The position numbers and the translations under genes were made by a program. The notes below the pieces were generated by a model. That model had not been told where the DNA came from and did no database searches. It saw only the letters and a list, made by a program, of their open reading frames with translations. Of a DNA stretch of 64,000 bases, positions 24,201 to 35,269 are shown one piece after another. The stretch comes from Pectinophora gossypiella. Lineage: Eukaryota > Arthropoda > Insecta > Lepidoptera > Gelechiidae. Every line of letters starts with the position of its first letter. Position 1 is the first letter of the stretch. The DNA is taken from NCBI RefSeq assembly GCF_024362695.1, contig NC_065407.1:4030001-4094000 (forward strand), read 5' to 3'.

Positions 24201-26615
24201 AAATGCTCCAAGATCTAAGCACAGCGAGCCTTGAGGTTGGACTAATGATGAACAGGGAGAAAACCCAATTAATGACCAATGGCAGGAAAAGTAGGATTGA
24301 GGTTGATGGGCAGGTAATACATTATGTCGACGAATACATTTACTTGGGCCAAGTAGTCTCGTTCCAAAATAGACAAGCAAAAGAGATCGACCGTCGTATC
24401 GACAACGCCTGGAAGAGCTACTGGTCACTAAAGCATCTAATGAAGGGGGATCTCCCCCTTTCATTGAAATGTAAGCTCGTCGACATGTGTATCCTGCCGA
24501 TCCTAACCTACGGTGCCCAAACATGGTCACTGACAGCATCTCAAAAGTCCAAGCTCAAGGTCTGCCAAAGAGCAATGGAACGCAGTATCCTAGGCGTTAA
24601 ACGAATCGACCGTGTGCGAAACACTACACTGCGATCCAAAACGGGTATCACTGATGTAGGGAAAAAGTCCGCCAAACTGAAGTGGGACTGGGCCGGACAC
24701 GTTTGTCGGATGCATCCGGAGCGGTGGGCACGAGTCGTTACTCACTGGATACCTCAGGGCGGGCTTAGAAGTCGAGGCAGACCGCGTAAAAGATGGTGTG
24801 ACGACCTCAATGCTTATCGCAAGGATTGGCCGGAGATCGCGCAAAGTCGAGAGGAGTGGAAAAATCAAGGGGAGGCCTTTGCCCAGCAGTGGGATCGTAT
24901 AGGCTAAATAAGATAAGATTAGTATTGTAATGTTACCCTAGCAACTCATTTTATCAGACCACTGTACACCCGAGTAAATAGCATCAATAGTTTAAGTAGG
25001 GTACTTAATAAAAATATAACTTACTTACCCAAACTTTGCGAAATTCGTCCACATTGTTGTCATTCTGTCGATGATAAGTTGATCTGCTTCCGTGATTTCA
25101 TACGGAATAAATTCCATGTCAAACAAGTATCCAATTTCATCAGCATGTAATACACCAGGTTCAGTGATTCCATCTTTCAGTTTGACAAAGTTCCTGCCAC
25201 CGTCGTAAGAAAATAGATATTGGTACACTTTATCAACATTGGCGTCATGAAACCGCTTTATACTTCTTATTATTGGATAAACAAATGCCATATCACCATA
25301 AAAGTCACTCATTTGATGGCGCACTTGTATATTTATTTCTTCGTCACCTATGTAAAACCTTCTGACTATGCCGGCTAACTCTGTAAGTTTATCAGTTTCA
25401 AAGTTGAAAGTAGACGATAGGAGACCAGCGTACATTTGGTCCCAGTTATCTGTATTAGCATTTTCTCCAAATAACACCAACAATTCATCCTTGTTATAAC
25501 CGAGTAATATTCCAATATTAGTAGCTTTGGAATGGTTTGAATTAATTGCCATCTTACTTAAATATCTTTCTACTCCATTAAATTCCTTTTCTAAGCACGG
25601 GGCGAAATTACTTACACCAAGTGATACTGCTGCCTCAATTATTCTGTGTACATTTTCTTCGTCCTTAGAGAGCTGTGATAGATGTGCAAGGGCATAATTT
25701 ATATCATCCGTAGTTAAGCCAACTGCATCAGCTAGTTTTAATACTGTGTCAACTTTTCCCGTTTTTCCCAATCCGGAGAAGAAAGCAGAACCACTTTGCA
25801 TTATGACATTATTAAACAAATTATCCTCTATATCAGAGATTAAATGCAGTCCCGCTGACATAGCACCCGCACTGTTACCAAATAAAGTGACTTTGTTGGG
25901 GTCACCTCCAAAAGCAATTATATTATTTTTAACCCATCTTAGAGCCGCCACTTGATCTTTCAGTCCTTGATTTCCAGGAATTTCTGGTGTATTGAGGCAC
26001 ATAAAACCGTATGGTCCCAGTCTATAATTGAGTACCACTAAAATAACGTCATGTCTGACTATAAATTTGGGACCATAGAGGAATCTTCCAGCAAATCCAA
26101 TACTAAAACCTCCTCCATAAATATAAACCATTACTGGTAGAGGATGTTCAGTGGCAGCTGATTTGGGAACGTATATATTCAAATGTAGGCAGTCCAGCGT
26201 ACCTACAGTTTGAAATTCAAACTCTTCGATTTGTGGACATATAGCAGAATCGTTGTTTGCTTCAAATATATCCTCGAAGTTAGGGTAAGGAAGAGAGTTC
26301 TGTGAAATAATATTTATTGATTTCATAATTATGGAAAAATATGAGGTATGAAGTCGTAATTGATCGTCTCGCAAACAAATAAATAAGCAGACTTACCCCA
26401 AAGATATTTTCTGGGTCAACTTTAGCATACGGGATGCCCATAAAACTTGTGAAGTCATCATCCTGACCTCTCACTCCCCGAATTTTACCAACTTTTGTTT
26501 CAACTATCAGATCGTCTGTTATCCTTGTATTTTGAGATAAAATTGTACCTTTAATATATTGTGTATTAAAAAATAGTAATATACACAAAAATATCTTTAA
26601 CTGATACATGTTCAC
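21240..26615 (-). CDS. Secreted carboxylesterase, three exons, probably membrane-anchored
   Basis: Exon 1 is 26397-26615, exon 2 25029-26299 and exon 3 21240-21540, joined by GT-AG introns in matching phase (596 aa). It is a type-B carboxylesterase, an alpha/beta hydrolase cleaving carboxylic esters outside the cell. Residues 1-23 form a signal peptide. The oxyanion-hole motif is YGGGF (134-138, where many relatives have HGGGF). The nucleophile is Ser216 in GNSAG (usually GESAG), the acid Glu345 in GYNKDE, and the base His458 in VLHADEIGYLF. TNFAKFGDPTP is rebuilt exactly across the exon 2/3 junction. The last 19 residues are hydrophobic after a small-residue patch, suggesting a GPI or tail anchor. 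Length is normal for insect esterases; the substrate is unknown (odorant, pheromone and diet esters are all possible). Intron 2 (21541-25028) holds an intact RTE in antisense. The coding frame shows no damage. Confidence 0.9.
21800..24930 (+). mobile_element. RTE-clade LINE, near full length, inside esterase intron 2
   Basis: The element comprises a short 5' region (about 21800-21943), one long ORF (21944-24907) and a very short 3' end with TAAATAAGATAAGATTAG after the stop. The 5' region contains CCACCAACCCGCATTGG and CAGCGTGGTGG, and the 3' coding end contains GCCCAGCAGTGGGATCGTAT; both are echoed in the SINEs of this window. It lies opposite to the host gene. Exact ends are uncertain by tens of bases, and no target-site duplication was identified. 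Confidence 0.8.
21944..24907 (+). CDS. RTE retrotransposon polyprotein: endonuclease and reverse transcriptase
   Basis: A 987-codon uninterrupted frame. The N-terminal half is an apurinic-like endonuclease: ILTYNVKTLM, GLSEVRREG, GDFNAKVG (Asp196), NEIDYIL and SSDHRPL (Asp290, His291). The reverse transcriptase follows with NNYRPISLVSHIYK, QAGFRP, FVDYSKAFDSLKHS, GVKQGDPLSP and the FADD active site (Asp739, Asp740). The C-terminal region contains AKLKWDWAGHVCRM and RGRPRKRWCDDL. Length and order fit a single-ORF RTE element that nicks DNA and primes cDNA synthesis at the target. All visible catalytic motifs are present, so the copy may still encode active protein. The true start could be a later methionine, for example the one before LSILTYNVK. 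Confidence 0.9.
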   Translation: MMNTPQLRPQVPGGSGNCDGSDGSRIGAGTRGANNLRARATSRQTTTACDIKDSDMLSILTYNVKTLMREEKLIELENALKDIKWDIIGLSEVRREGESTVEREDNIFFHFGATSGMYGVGFLVAKKWKGNIVEFKGYSERIAAMKFRLTHNKTLTLIQAYAPTSAHSNDEVEEFYDLLNKACSDNRGTWNMVLGDFNAKVGTREKMDDDDIIGPYGLGDRNDRGTRLIQFAFGQMMSVSNSFFAKKPQRRWTWVSPDGQTKNEIDYILSSSKHIIKDVGIINKIKCSSDHRPLRARISFNFRIHRLHTFRKQLCKIENQTLINNIEKFNLELKNAFDSLNMDTDDVEIQYNNIKTGIDTASRKIKQRRFKNNRLSGDTLLLIERRTQAERNTDTYRNLDREVKRNIRKDIRTVNTELFQTALANNKSLRTAKQGTIQGRTWITNLQDSNGYKQNSRDKITTICTDFYKSLYSDCSQPTPSTEYSCTDTICPITGQEVAYALKNMKNCRSPGEDCISTEVLKIGKSILLPHLTNLFNSILYSAKLPHNFCHANIILLHKKGDKSDINNYRPISLVSHIYKTFIKVIENRIAGTLDLQQPIEQAGFRPYFSTTDHLHTLKQIIEKVNEFNKPLYVAFVDYSKAFDSLKHSAIFTALRNQKINDTYVRLLESVYSSSTASIKLQSQGPTFRIEKGVKQGDPLSPKLFTCTLEEVFRRLTVPWTEKGIVVGEKRLTNLRFADDIVLFASTPDELQQMLQDLSTASLEVGLMMNREKTQLMTNGRKSRIEVDGQVIHYVDEYIYLGQVVSFQNRQAKEIDRRIDNAWKSYWSLKHLMKGDLPLSLKCKLVDMCILPILTYGAQTWSLTASQKSKLKVCQRAMERSILGVKRIDRVRNTTLRSKTGITDVGKKSAKLKWDWAGHVCRMHPERWARVVTHWIPQGGLRSRGRPRKRWCDDLNAYRKDWPEIAQSREEWKNQGEAFAQQWDRIG

Positions 26616-26639
26616 TTCATATAGGTATAAGTCCTATTA

Positions 26640-27084
26640 TTATTAAATTATAATCAATTATTATTTAATATAATAAATAAACAATTCTTATTTTTATTCT
26701 TAAATAGTGTGATTGCTCACTCGATATTGTATCACTATTAAAACACCAAATTCATCGATACGTACTCATTTAGATAACCAGATGATAAAGTGCTTAATGG
26801 TATTATTAATTATTGATAACACTGCATTTGTTACAATATCATTCAAATAGGCCCAATATGTTAATAAATAAAAAACCCGCAGTGGCATTTTAAAAGGCAA
26901 TATAATAAAATACGCGCTCATTACGAAAGTAACAGGACAGACTAGGTAATAAATAGTGCGTGGGATTTTAGTATCTATTTGAGTGCAATAAAGTATATTA
27001 GTATTGTATGGTAATACTTATAATTACGAATCGCTTCGCCTCTCTTTTCCTTTTTAATACGAACAACGAATGAGTGGAACAGCA
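26640..27084. promoter_or_regulatory. Region upstream of the esterase gene
   Basis: AT-rich sequence 5' of the esterase start. The promoter must lie here or beyond, but no clear TATA box with initiator could be singled out. No other feature seen. Confidence 0.3.
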
Positions 27085-27310
27085 ACAGTTTTCAAATGAA
27101 TTAATACCGCGGCGAATCATATAGGCACCTCGCTGATATGCAACCCGATTGACGTGTGCTGTCAACTTAATTCTGTCGGGTTATTGGCCGATGCAATTTT
27201 TTGAGAAGTTTGTCTTTTTCTGCCTAAAATTGACTTTTGACTCTAAATTTTTTGCCTGTCAATAACCTGTACCTCTGTGATGGTGTGTACTAAAATCAAC
27301 AACCACTGTA
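27085..27310 (-). mobile_element. M2 MITE, diverged, reverse orientation
   Basis: The minus strand carries the M2 interior: CGGGTTATTGGCCGATGCAA and TTGACGTGTGCTGTCAACTT are reverse complements of segments in 18900-19271. Ends are degraded. Confidence 0.5.
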
Positions 27311-27459
27311 CACTTAGAAAGTGACCTTAGGAACACCTTTTACCTATTAGGAGGTTCATTCATCACTCAGACGGTTCTGTTGATCTTGTTAATTGATTCA
27401 GTCGTGCCTTGCCCCACTCACCCTAATTAGACATACAATATCAAGCTGGCTTTCCTATA

Positions 27460-27938
27460 TACAGGATGTTAGTGACATCGTAACGCAAACTTTGAGGAAT
27501 AATTCAGACCATGATCCTGAGTTAATATCAAGTGGAATTTTTCGTCGCAAAAGTATGGAACTGAAAATAATTGGAAAACCAATAAAGATATGAATTTTCC
27601 GACAGGAAATTCCACTTGATATCGACTCAGAATCATGGTCTGAATATTCAGACATATATATATAATGTTATATTCCCTCAGTATTCGTTACGGTGTCACA
27701 AACATCCGTACCTACTTGTCTTTTTATGTACTTACATCCCCATGTAAGCGACATCGTAACGATTACCGAGAGGGATAATTTAGCTCATTATTCTGAGTTA
27801 ATATCAAGTAGAATTTTCTATCACAAAAGTAAATAATTGAATTTTTTTTAAAAAAAATACGTGAATTTGGAGACGGAAAATTTGATTTTACTTGATTTTA
27901 ACTCAGAATCATGGTCTAAATGTCACTAACACCCTGTA
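27460..27938. mobile_element. Two FB1 fold-back MITEs as a pair
   Basis: The first palindrome spans about 27460-27710, the second about 27745-27938. The spacer has CCGTACCTACTTGTC. The right terminus of the second copy is CACTAACACCCTGTATG. A lone FB1 end fragment also lies at about 28262-28298. Confidence 0.7.
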
Positions 27939-28299
27939 TGTAATCTTGTTTGTTTACAGAATATTATATAAGACTAGTAACAGTAACATTGTTAATATGC
28001 ATTCATAATAATGGATAAATTTAAGAATGGAATTAAGTAATACATAATTGAATATAAATAATAATAATAATATAATGTTTTGAGCTAAAGGAGTTGTTTT
28101 TGGAAAATGATAAATACTCATAATATATTTTGTTCTTTGAAAATATTTGTGTGGATTTCATTGACTGTTAACATAATTTGACATAATTAAATTTTTCACG
28201 AAGCCTATGGTGGATGCCTGGTCTTTCTCTTTTTTTTAAATATTCTCTCTTACTATTATTTACGTTACGATGTTACGACGTGACTAACACCCTGTATAA

Positions 28300-29460
28300 T
28301 GTCAAAGTAGTCACTAATAGTTTAAGTGGTTACAGCACACATTTTTAGTAATACTTATTTAGCATATAATTGTGTGGATGAAGATATACTTACGTTAATG
28401 TATTTTTATTTTCGTACTCGCTTCTGTAAAAATCGGACCTGTCAAATTTTAAGGTTAGATAAGCGGACCCCGTAGAAACTGGCAATAATTAGATTCTTAT
28501 TAATAAGTGGTAACACATAAGTTTAAAATGGCAATACTGCCGTACTGGAGTGAGACGAGCCACGCATAATTTTTGTAATATTTCTAAACGAACACTTAAT
28601 AAAACAAAGAGTGTGAACAAAAAAGGAGTTTAAGTTTTCACCATCGCCACCACTACGCCATGAGGGGAGACACCTCCATTACAGTGCGGTATGGACCGTA
28701 AATTATGATTGATATATTCTGACTTACGTAATATGTATCTATGTACTTTCTTATAAGGATATATGTCAATAATAAAGCACCTATAAAGGACGTCTGGAGC
28801 CCTGTGCCGTTTTTCTTGCAGCTTCTTTCCCCCGGCTATACAGGTTGTGAGAAGCTGCAGTAGTTTTAGGCGGATGAGACGTTCCCTACTGAATAAAGAT
28901 ATTATTGAATTAATAAGGACTTGCTTTTATGGGGATTCTAATAACAAATTTAGTTCTTTTATTTAAAATAAACACCAGGTCTTCTGGAAGAGATTTTTAT
29001 AAGAAATAAACTGAACCTTTTGTGTGGTTTCATATATTATCATGTTCTGTGCACAGTAAACTGCAAAAAAATTAAGTACTTACTTAATAGGAAATCGATT
29101 TTCAGTAATGAAACGAAGTTTTGAAACAGCACTGTAATTTACTAATGTCTACCTACTCCACAAAGAGAGCGTACCCATTAAAACTTAGACTTAATAACAG
29201 ACTGGAAACAAAACGGGTAGCTGGTATTTCAATAATGATTTATGGATCGATATAAATCAGTATTTAGCATTGAAATTGTGGTCAATTGTGAAAGGTCTTT
29301 TATTACTACTTCACTTGGCTTCAGCTAGGTATATTTTTTAGTCTATTTCATATAATAATAAAGTGTTATTCATTTAAATATGTAATATGGTGTATAACAT
29401 ATTAATAAATCTTTTTTTCTTTCTAAGAGGGTTTCTTTTTTTAAGAATTGTAGTGTAAAA
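28300..29460. other. Repeat fragments, no gene
   Basis: A short repeat of the CTTCTGTAAAAA type at about 28424-28490, a CR1-like LINE 3' end at about 28793-28915 (CTATACAGGTTGTGAGAAGC), and otherwise AT-rich unassigned DNA. Confidence 0.45.
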
Positions 29461-29735
29461 GACGAGATACTGACTAAGATTGAGAAGGGAATGTTAAGTT
29501 GGTTTGGACACATAGAGCGGATGAAGGTTGACGGCAGGGCTGGCAGAGGAAGACCTAGAAGAACATGTATGGACCGAATTGGAAATGTCCTTAGAAAAGG
29601 TTTAGTACAATTTACTCTGAACCGGCGTGCGTGTATGAAACGATTGATGAAAGAAGCAACAGAAGTGTGTCAGCATCGAAGCAAATGGAATTCTATAGTC
29701 TCTGCTTACCCCAGTGGGAAATATGCGAGAATTTA
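29461..29735 (+). mobile_element. LINE ORF2 C-terminal fragment, family C, longest copy
   Basis: The plus strand keeps an open stretch encoding MLSWFGHIERM, GRGRPRRTCMDRIG, NVLRKG, LNRRACMKRLM and SKWNSIVSAYPSGK, the terminal part of a non-LTR reverse transcriptase downstream of the catalytic core. It identifies the shorter family-C scraps elsewhere in the window. 5' truncated; not functional. Confidence 0.7.
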
Positions 29736-29992
29736 TATATGTGTCTTTCTAAATAATAAACATGTCTGCCCCGCACCAATTCGTAACGAGCACCGACTTC
29801 TTTTTCGGGTCTTGCTTTAATCTTAAATGACCGTCAGTCGCTAAGGAGTAAGGGAGAGAGCGGGCGGATTGTGTTTTGCTCTAACTGGAGTGTCTGGGGT
29901 GTACTTACAATAGTCTTTTGAAATAAATACAGATCATTTAAAAACACTAATGCCATCTGAAGAATTTACATTAAGTCAAGTCATCATCACCA

Positions 29993-30290
29993 TAAAGGCC
30001 TCTGTGGTCCAGTGGTTGAGCGTTGAATCCCGGTGGGGACATATCACAAAATCACTTCGTGATCCCTAGTTTGGTTAGGATATTAAAGGCTGATCACTTA
30101 ATTGTCTGAAAGTAAGATGATCCGCGCTTCAGAAGGCGCGTTAAGCCGTTGGTCCCGGTTAGTACTTACTGATATAAGTGAGTAATCGTTACATAAGCCA
30201 CGTCAGGGGCCTTTGGTGGCTCGATAATAACCCTGACACCAAGGTCGATGAGGTTGGTAATTCACATCACAACCCACACGATAGAAGAAG
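29993..30290 (+). mobile_element. SINE-A, with an internal deletion in the head
   Basis: CCTCTGTGGTCCAGTGGTTG (box A region) runs directly into GAATCCCGGTGGGGACATAT, so the middle of the tRNA-like part is missing. The body continues with CACTTCGTGATCCCTAG and CTTCAGAAGGCGCG, and the tail diverges. Compare 39797-40131 and 52514-52780. Confidence 0.6.
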
Positions 30291-32368
30291 ATCTCCATAA
30301 AGTTATCCCGTTTTGCTACATTAAGCAAAGTCAAAAGTTCTGAATGTTGATAACCTCTGTATGCAATGTGTTTTTTTACTTCAAAAAGTGATGTCGCTAT
30401 CGGCAATGTATTGTTCCCCAATTTATGTAAGGCATTTATACCCATGATAGTTCAAATTGTAATAAATTATGCATAAAGTACTTTAACCTAAAACCCACGC
30501 TATTCATATATCATTTTCTTTCGTAACGACAAACTCGACGCCCACACGAAGTTCATTCTATTAAATTCATCGAGGTATAAGCTTATTGCTTTCCGTAAAC
30601 TTGTCTTAGGTACAAGATTTATGGAATGTTGTTATACCTATTTGTTATACCAACAATTTCAGTTTCAAACTTGTAAAGGCATGATAAAACCTGTTACTAC
30701 GAGTGTACTCACAGTAAAGGAAAGTTTTTACCTGTAGAGATAACATGCGCGACACGTGATAAAATGTTGTCACGGTCATTTTATCGATTCTGACGTTATA
30801 ATTATAATTAAAGCACATAATAACGGGTTCTTACCGCGTTTAAATGGGGATATGAGACTCCCGATATGATAATAACCGCGTAAACTTAAAATAATGTACG
30901 TTATAATAAAATTATGTCGTTTTGTCGATTGGTGCTAATATTGTGAACCCAAATAACTCATGTCATTCTGTCAAAATACGAACAAAATCATGTGGCAGCC
31001 ATGGACATTGTTAGTGACAGTGATGAAAAAGGGATTCTAACATAAGATGTCAATCCCATATATTTTTATCACCATAATCGTGTTGCTATTTGACATACAT
31101 AAACACCCGCCTATTTCCAATCGGGGTAAGCAAAAACTACGGAATTAAATTTGCTTCTTCTACATTCACCAATAGTTTCATACATGTCCGCCGTTTCAGA
31201 GTAGATCATAGTAAACCTCTTTCAAAACGTCCTCAATCATCATAATTCATAAATTTAAGAGCCGCGCTCTTTTAGGTGTAGCATTTTCTATTCTTGTCTT
31301 TCAAAGGCCAATTTTATTTTATTTTAATTTATAATAAAATAAAACTATATTAATTGATTTCCTCATAAATTTCAGATTACGATTTGGTTCACTCAATTAC
31401 AATTTGCCTTAATGTTTACTCTAGATTTATTTGTACTCTCTCGTGTAAGTTGTTTTTATTACGTGTTTTGATTCTAAGTTATATGTTAGTCAGTATTTTG
31501 TTTTTTTATTGTTACTGTGGTGTCCCTTTATAATATACGTTTTTTCTTTCGTTCTTTATTTATTATTTTTTTAGACACGACGTCTCTCAGTCGTTCCTAC
31601 TAAAATTCGTTGCCTTAGTTATTTGAATAATATTCAAATACATATATTATATTATGTAACCTTGCATTCGTAGCTCATAATAGAATTTTAATTATAGATA
31701 TCTATTTTAGGCCGAGCCGTTTGTAACACAAAGGCCGACCGACAGGATACTCGAAAGCAGAAGGGTTCTTCAGATGGTCTCTGTAAAATGCTGATAACAG
31801 CTTCGTTACAGATGCCTTTGTTTAAAACATCTGTTGTTTGGCGGAGTTTGGCCCATAGGTGTACCCTCGTACAAATAAACGTTGACCGCGAAATAGTCAA
31901 CATAGAATGAGAAATATCACATTTACTTACTTTTCGAATTTCGATATATTATTAAATAAAAAAATAATATTAATATTTTCGATATTTGTTGTATTTACAT
32001 ATTTATTTACGAAAAATATATTTCATTTCAGTATATTATAATATCTAAAAGCTATAATTATCAATTAATTAATAAATATAATTTACTAGTCATACATAAT
32101 AATTAAATATATCACTTTGGATTTTTATTGAAGTATATATTTTAGGTTTTATGATTTTTATTATTGAATTGGGTTATTGTTATCTGAAATATGGAATTTG
32201 AAATAAATTAACATAATAATATTTAACAACTTTTAGGTAATAATATGAGAATTTCGTCGAAGTAACGCCTAATTTAGACGATTTTAGACAATTTATAAGT
32301 AACTTTCATATTTATCGTTTCTTTTATTGAAATTAAGTAAAGAATATAATTATTACCTGTAGGTATAA
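30290..32368. other. AT-rich DNA with small LINE scraps
   Basis: About 31105-31232 is a minus-strand family-C tail and about 31240-31315 a minus-strand family-D tail. The rest shows no supported feature. Confidence 0.4.
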
Positions 32369-32487
32369 TCTATACTTATAATAAATCTGTAGAGAGGTCA
32401 ATTCTGTACATTAAATATTTTTTCAAAATAACTATCAGGGGGTGATAAGTGATCGATACTGATGCCAAAAATGCAATCAGTAAAATT

Positions 32488-32540
<53 letters not shown>

Positions 32541-34496
32541 ATGTTCCTTATAGAAACAAAAACTACTGGACGGATTTTAATGAAACTTGGTATAATTATT
32601 CTTCACACTCCTGGACAGGTTATAGTATACTTTTCATCACGCTACAATCAATAGGAGCAGAGTAGTGAAGGGAAATCCTTTTGTATGAAAAATCTAAACC
32701 ACTCAAGTTAGACGTTTGAAATTTGGCATGCAGGTACCTTAGATACCGTAGAGGTGCACTAAGAAAGGAATTCCCGAAATTCCCACGGGAACGGGAATTA
32801 GCGGGAAAATCCTTTTGTATGAAAAATCTAAACCACTCAAGTTAGACGTTTGAAATTTGGCATGCAGGTACCTTAGATACCGTAGAGGTGCACTAAGAAA
32901 GGAATTCCCGAAATTCTCACGGGAACGGGAATTAGCGGGAAAATCCTTTTGTATGAAAAATCTAAACCACTCAAGTTAGACGTTTGAAATTTGGCATGCA
33001 GATACCTTAGGTACCGTAGAGGTGCACTAAGAAAGGAATTCCCGAAATTCTCACGAGAACGGGAATTAGCGGGAAAATCCTTTTGTATGAAAAATCTAAA
33101 CCACTCAAGTTAGACCATGCAGGTACCTTAGATACCGTAAAGGTGTACTAAGAAAGGAATTCCCGAAATTGATACAGGAACGGGAATTAGCGGGAAAATC
33201 CTTTTGTATGAAAAATCTAAACCACTCAAGTTAGACGTTTGAAATTTGGCACGCAGGTACCTTAGATACCGTAGAGGTGCACTAAGAAAGGAATTCCCGA
33301 AATTCCCACGGGAACGGGAATTAGCGGGAAAATCCTTTTGTATGAAAAATCTAAACCACTCAAGTTAGACGTTTGAAATTTGGCATGCAGGTACTTTAGT
33401 AAACTTAAAGGTTAGTTGCAACAGGATATAACAAAATTCCCACGGGAACGGTAGTTAGCGGGAAAAAACATTTGTATGAAAAAATCAAATCTAAATAAAA
33501 GGAGAAACTGACTGACTCAGTGACTGACATATCAACGCATAGCTTGAACGGCTAAACGTAGGCATTTGAAATTTGGAAGGTACGTAGCTTAGGTACCGTA
33601 GAGGTGCACTAAGAAAGGAATTCCCGAAATTGATACAGGAACGGGAATTAGCGGGAAAATCCTTTTGTATGAAAAATCTAAACCACTCAAGTTAGACGTT
33701 TGAAATTTGTCATGCAGGTACCTTAGGTACCGTGGAGGTGCATTAAGAAAGGAATTCTCGAAATTCCCACGGGAATGGGAATTAACGGGAAAATCCTTTT
33801 GTATGAAAAATCTAAACCATTCAAGTTAGATGTTTGAAATTTGGCACGCAGGTACCTTAGATACCGTAGAGGTGCACTAAGAAAAGAATTCCCGAAATTC
33901 CCACGGGAACGGGAATTAGCGGGAAAATCCTTTTGTATGAAAAATTAAACCGCTTAAGTTAGACGCTTGAAATTTGGCATGCAGGTACCTTAGTTAACTT
34001 AAAGCTTAGTTGCAACAGGATATTGCAAAATTCCCACGGAAACGGGAGTTAGCGGGAAAAAAACATTTGTATGAAAAAATCGAAACCGCGTAAGATAGAT
34101 GTTTTCAATTCAATTCAATTCAATTATTTATTGCATTCCATGTAGTACAATGGGGTGTTACATAGGCATAGGAACTAAAACATGGACCCTGTAGGGCACA
34201 GCAACGTTGAAGAGAAGAGAGGAAGTGTGTATTAAAATTAAAACTCAATGAACAATCAATTAAAAAAAAAAACAATTCAATCAATTGATTCAATCTAGCA
34301 TGCATGCATACCTTAGTAAATATAAAGTTTATTTTTGGCTGTATTTTGAAAAATGGGAGTTATTGGGAAAAAAACTGTATGAAAAAATCTAAACTGCATA
34401 AGTTAGATGCTTGAAATTTGATATGCACTCCCACACACACAAAGATCTCTCTCTTATATAACACGCCACGCGGACGAAGTCGCGGGCAAAAGCTAG
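32369..34496 (+). mobile_element. Non-autonomous Helitron with internal tandem array
   Basis: The element begins TCTATACTTATAATAAATCT directly after an A and ends AAAAGCTAG directly before a T, the A|TC...CTAG|T layout of rolling-circle Helitrons. Upstream of CTAG lies a short stem, CGCGGAC loop GAA GTCGCG with one bulged base, as expected of the terminator hairpin. Inside are a CTGT microsatellite (about 32490-32540), a segment with ACTACTGGACGGATTTTAAT, and an array of about 134-bp units. No Rep or helicase frame is present, so it relies on an autonomous partner. A LINE 3' end with a CAATT microsatellite has inserted at about 34104-34298. Confidence 0.8.
32680..34010 (+). repeat. Array of about 134-bp units inside the Helitron
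   Basis: Each unit contains AATCCTTTTGTATGAAAAAT, TAAACCACTCAAGTTAGACG, TTTGAAATTTGGCATGCAGG and AAGAAAGGAATTCCCGAAAT. The GAATTCCCG landmark recurs at intervals of 134, 134, 121 and 134 bases from 32767, with diverged or interrupted units near 33420-33550 and after 33990. The regular units suggest expansion by unequal exchange or rolling-circle slippage. Confidence 0.85.
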
Positions 34497-34663
34497 TGTA
34501 AACATAAATAGCCTATATACGTCGCACTGCTGTGCACAAGCTTCCCCTCAATCAAACGGAGGGGGTGTTTCATGTGTACCTCATTTATTTATTTAAGAGT
34601 ACTTATCTACTTATCTCAAGAACCAAAGTCGAACCAGCGAAAACACGAGCAACAGCCTTGCCT

Positions 34664-34840
34664 TCTATCAAGTGAAATTCTTCATCGCAAAAGTTCGTAT
34701 AGCATTGAAAATAATTTTAAAAACACAAATAAAAATCATGAATTTTGCGACGGAAAATTCTACTTGATATTAACTCAGAATCACGAGCTGAATCATCGCC
34801 CTCAGTAGGTATTCGGTACGGTGTTACTAATGCCCTGTAT
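34664..34840. mobile_element. FB1 MITE, 5' truncated
   Basis: Starts within the left arm (TATCAAGTGAAATTCTTCAT) and runs to TACTAATGCCCTGTAT. A SINE-A tail fragment in minus orientation precedes it at about 34497-34570, directly against the Helitron end. Confidence 0.6.
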
Positions 34841-35164
34841 AGATATACTTATCTGTAGTGTAAAAAGTAGGCTACATTTTACCCCAGGCAACCTACGTGT
34901 TTGAAGATAGAGCACGCCTGCAAAGAATAAGTCTATTCAGACCAGCTTAAAAGGGGTACTGATTTTAATGATCGTGATACACGAGATGCATAAAAGATGT
35001 GAAGGTTTATCATCGTGATATACCTAGTTGGGCTTTAAAAAAATATTTTCACATGTATAAATAATATCAAAGACTATGTCATACTTCAGGAAATATCAAG
35101 AATATCGGTGCATAGTAAAACATTTAATAGTTAATTTACATACAGAATAGTAAAACGACAAAAT

Positions 35165-35240
35165 TTGATTCGCACGGGACTTGAACCCGCAGCTCCTGTC
35201 AAGCCGGGACGAGCTTGTTAACCATTACATCGCCGGGTAA
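35165..35240 (-). repeat. tRNA-like sequence, probable SINE head
   Basis: The minus strand has a box-A-like GCGATGTAATGGTTAAC and a box-B-like GGGTTCAAGTCCCGTGCGA at roughly tRNA spacing. I could not fold a complete acceptor stem or confirm an anticodon, so I call it tRNA-derived rather than a functional tRNA gene. Confidence 0.45.
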
Positions 35241-35269
35241 TCGAAATTTTCGATCTTACTTTAGGCACT

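Noticed and set aside
32685..33400. CRISPR-like array
   Set aside because: The repeats are whole 134-bp units without unique spacers and lie inside a Helitron in a eukaryotic genome.
35165..35240. Functional tRNA gene on the minus strand
   Set aside because: Box A- and B-like motifs are present, but no complete cloverleaf or acceptor stem could be confirmed; SINE-derived sequence is more likely.
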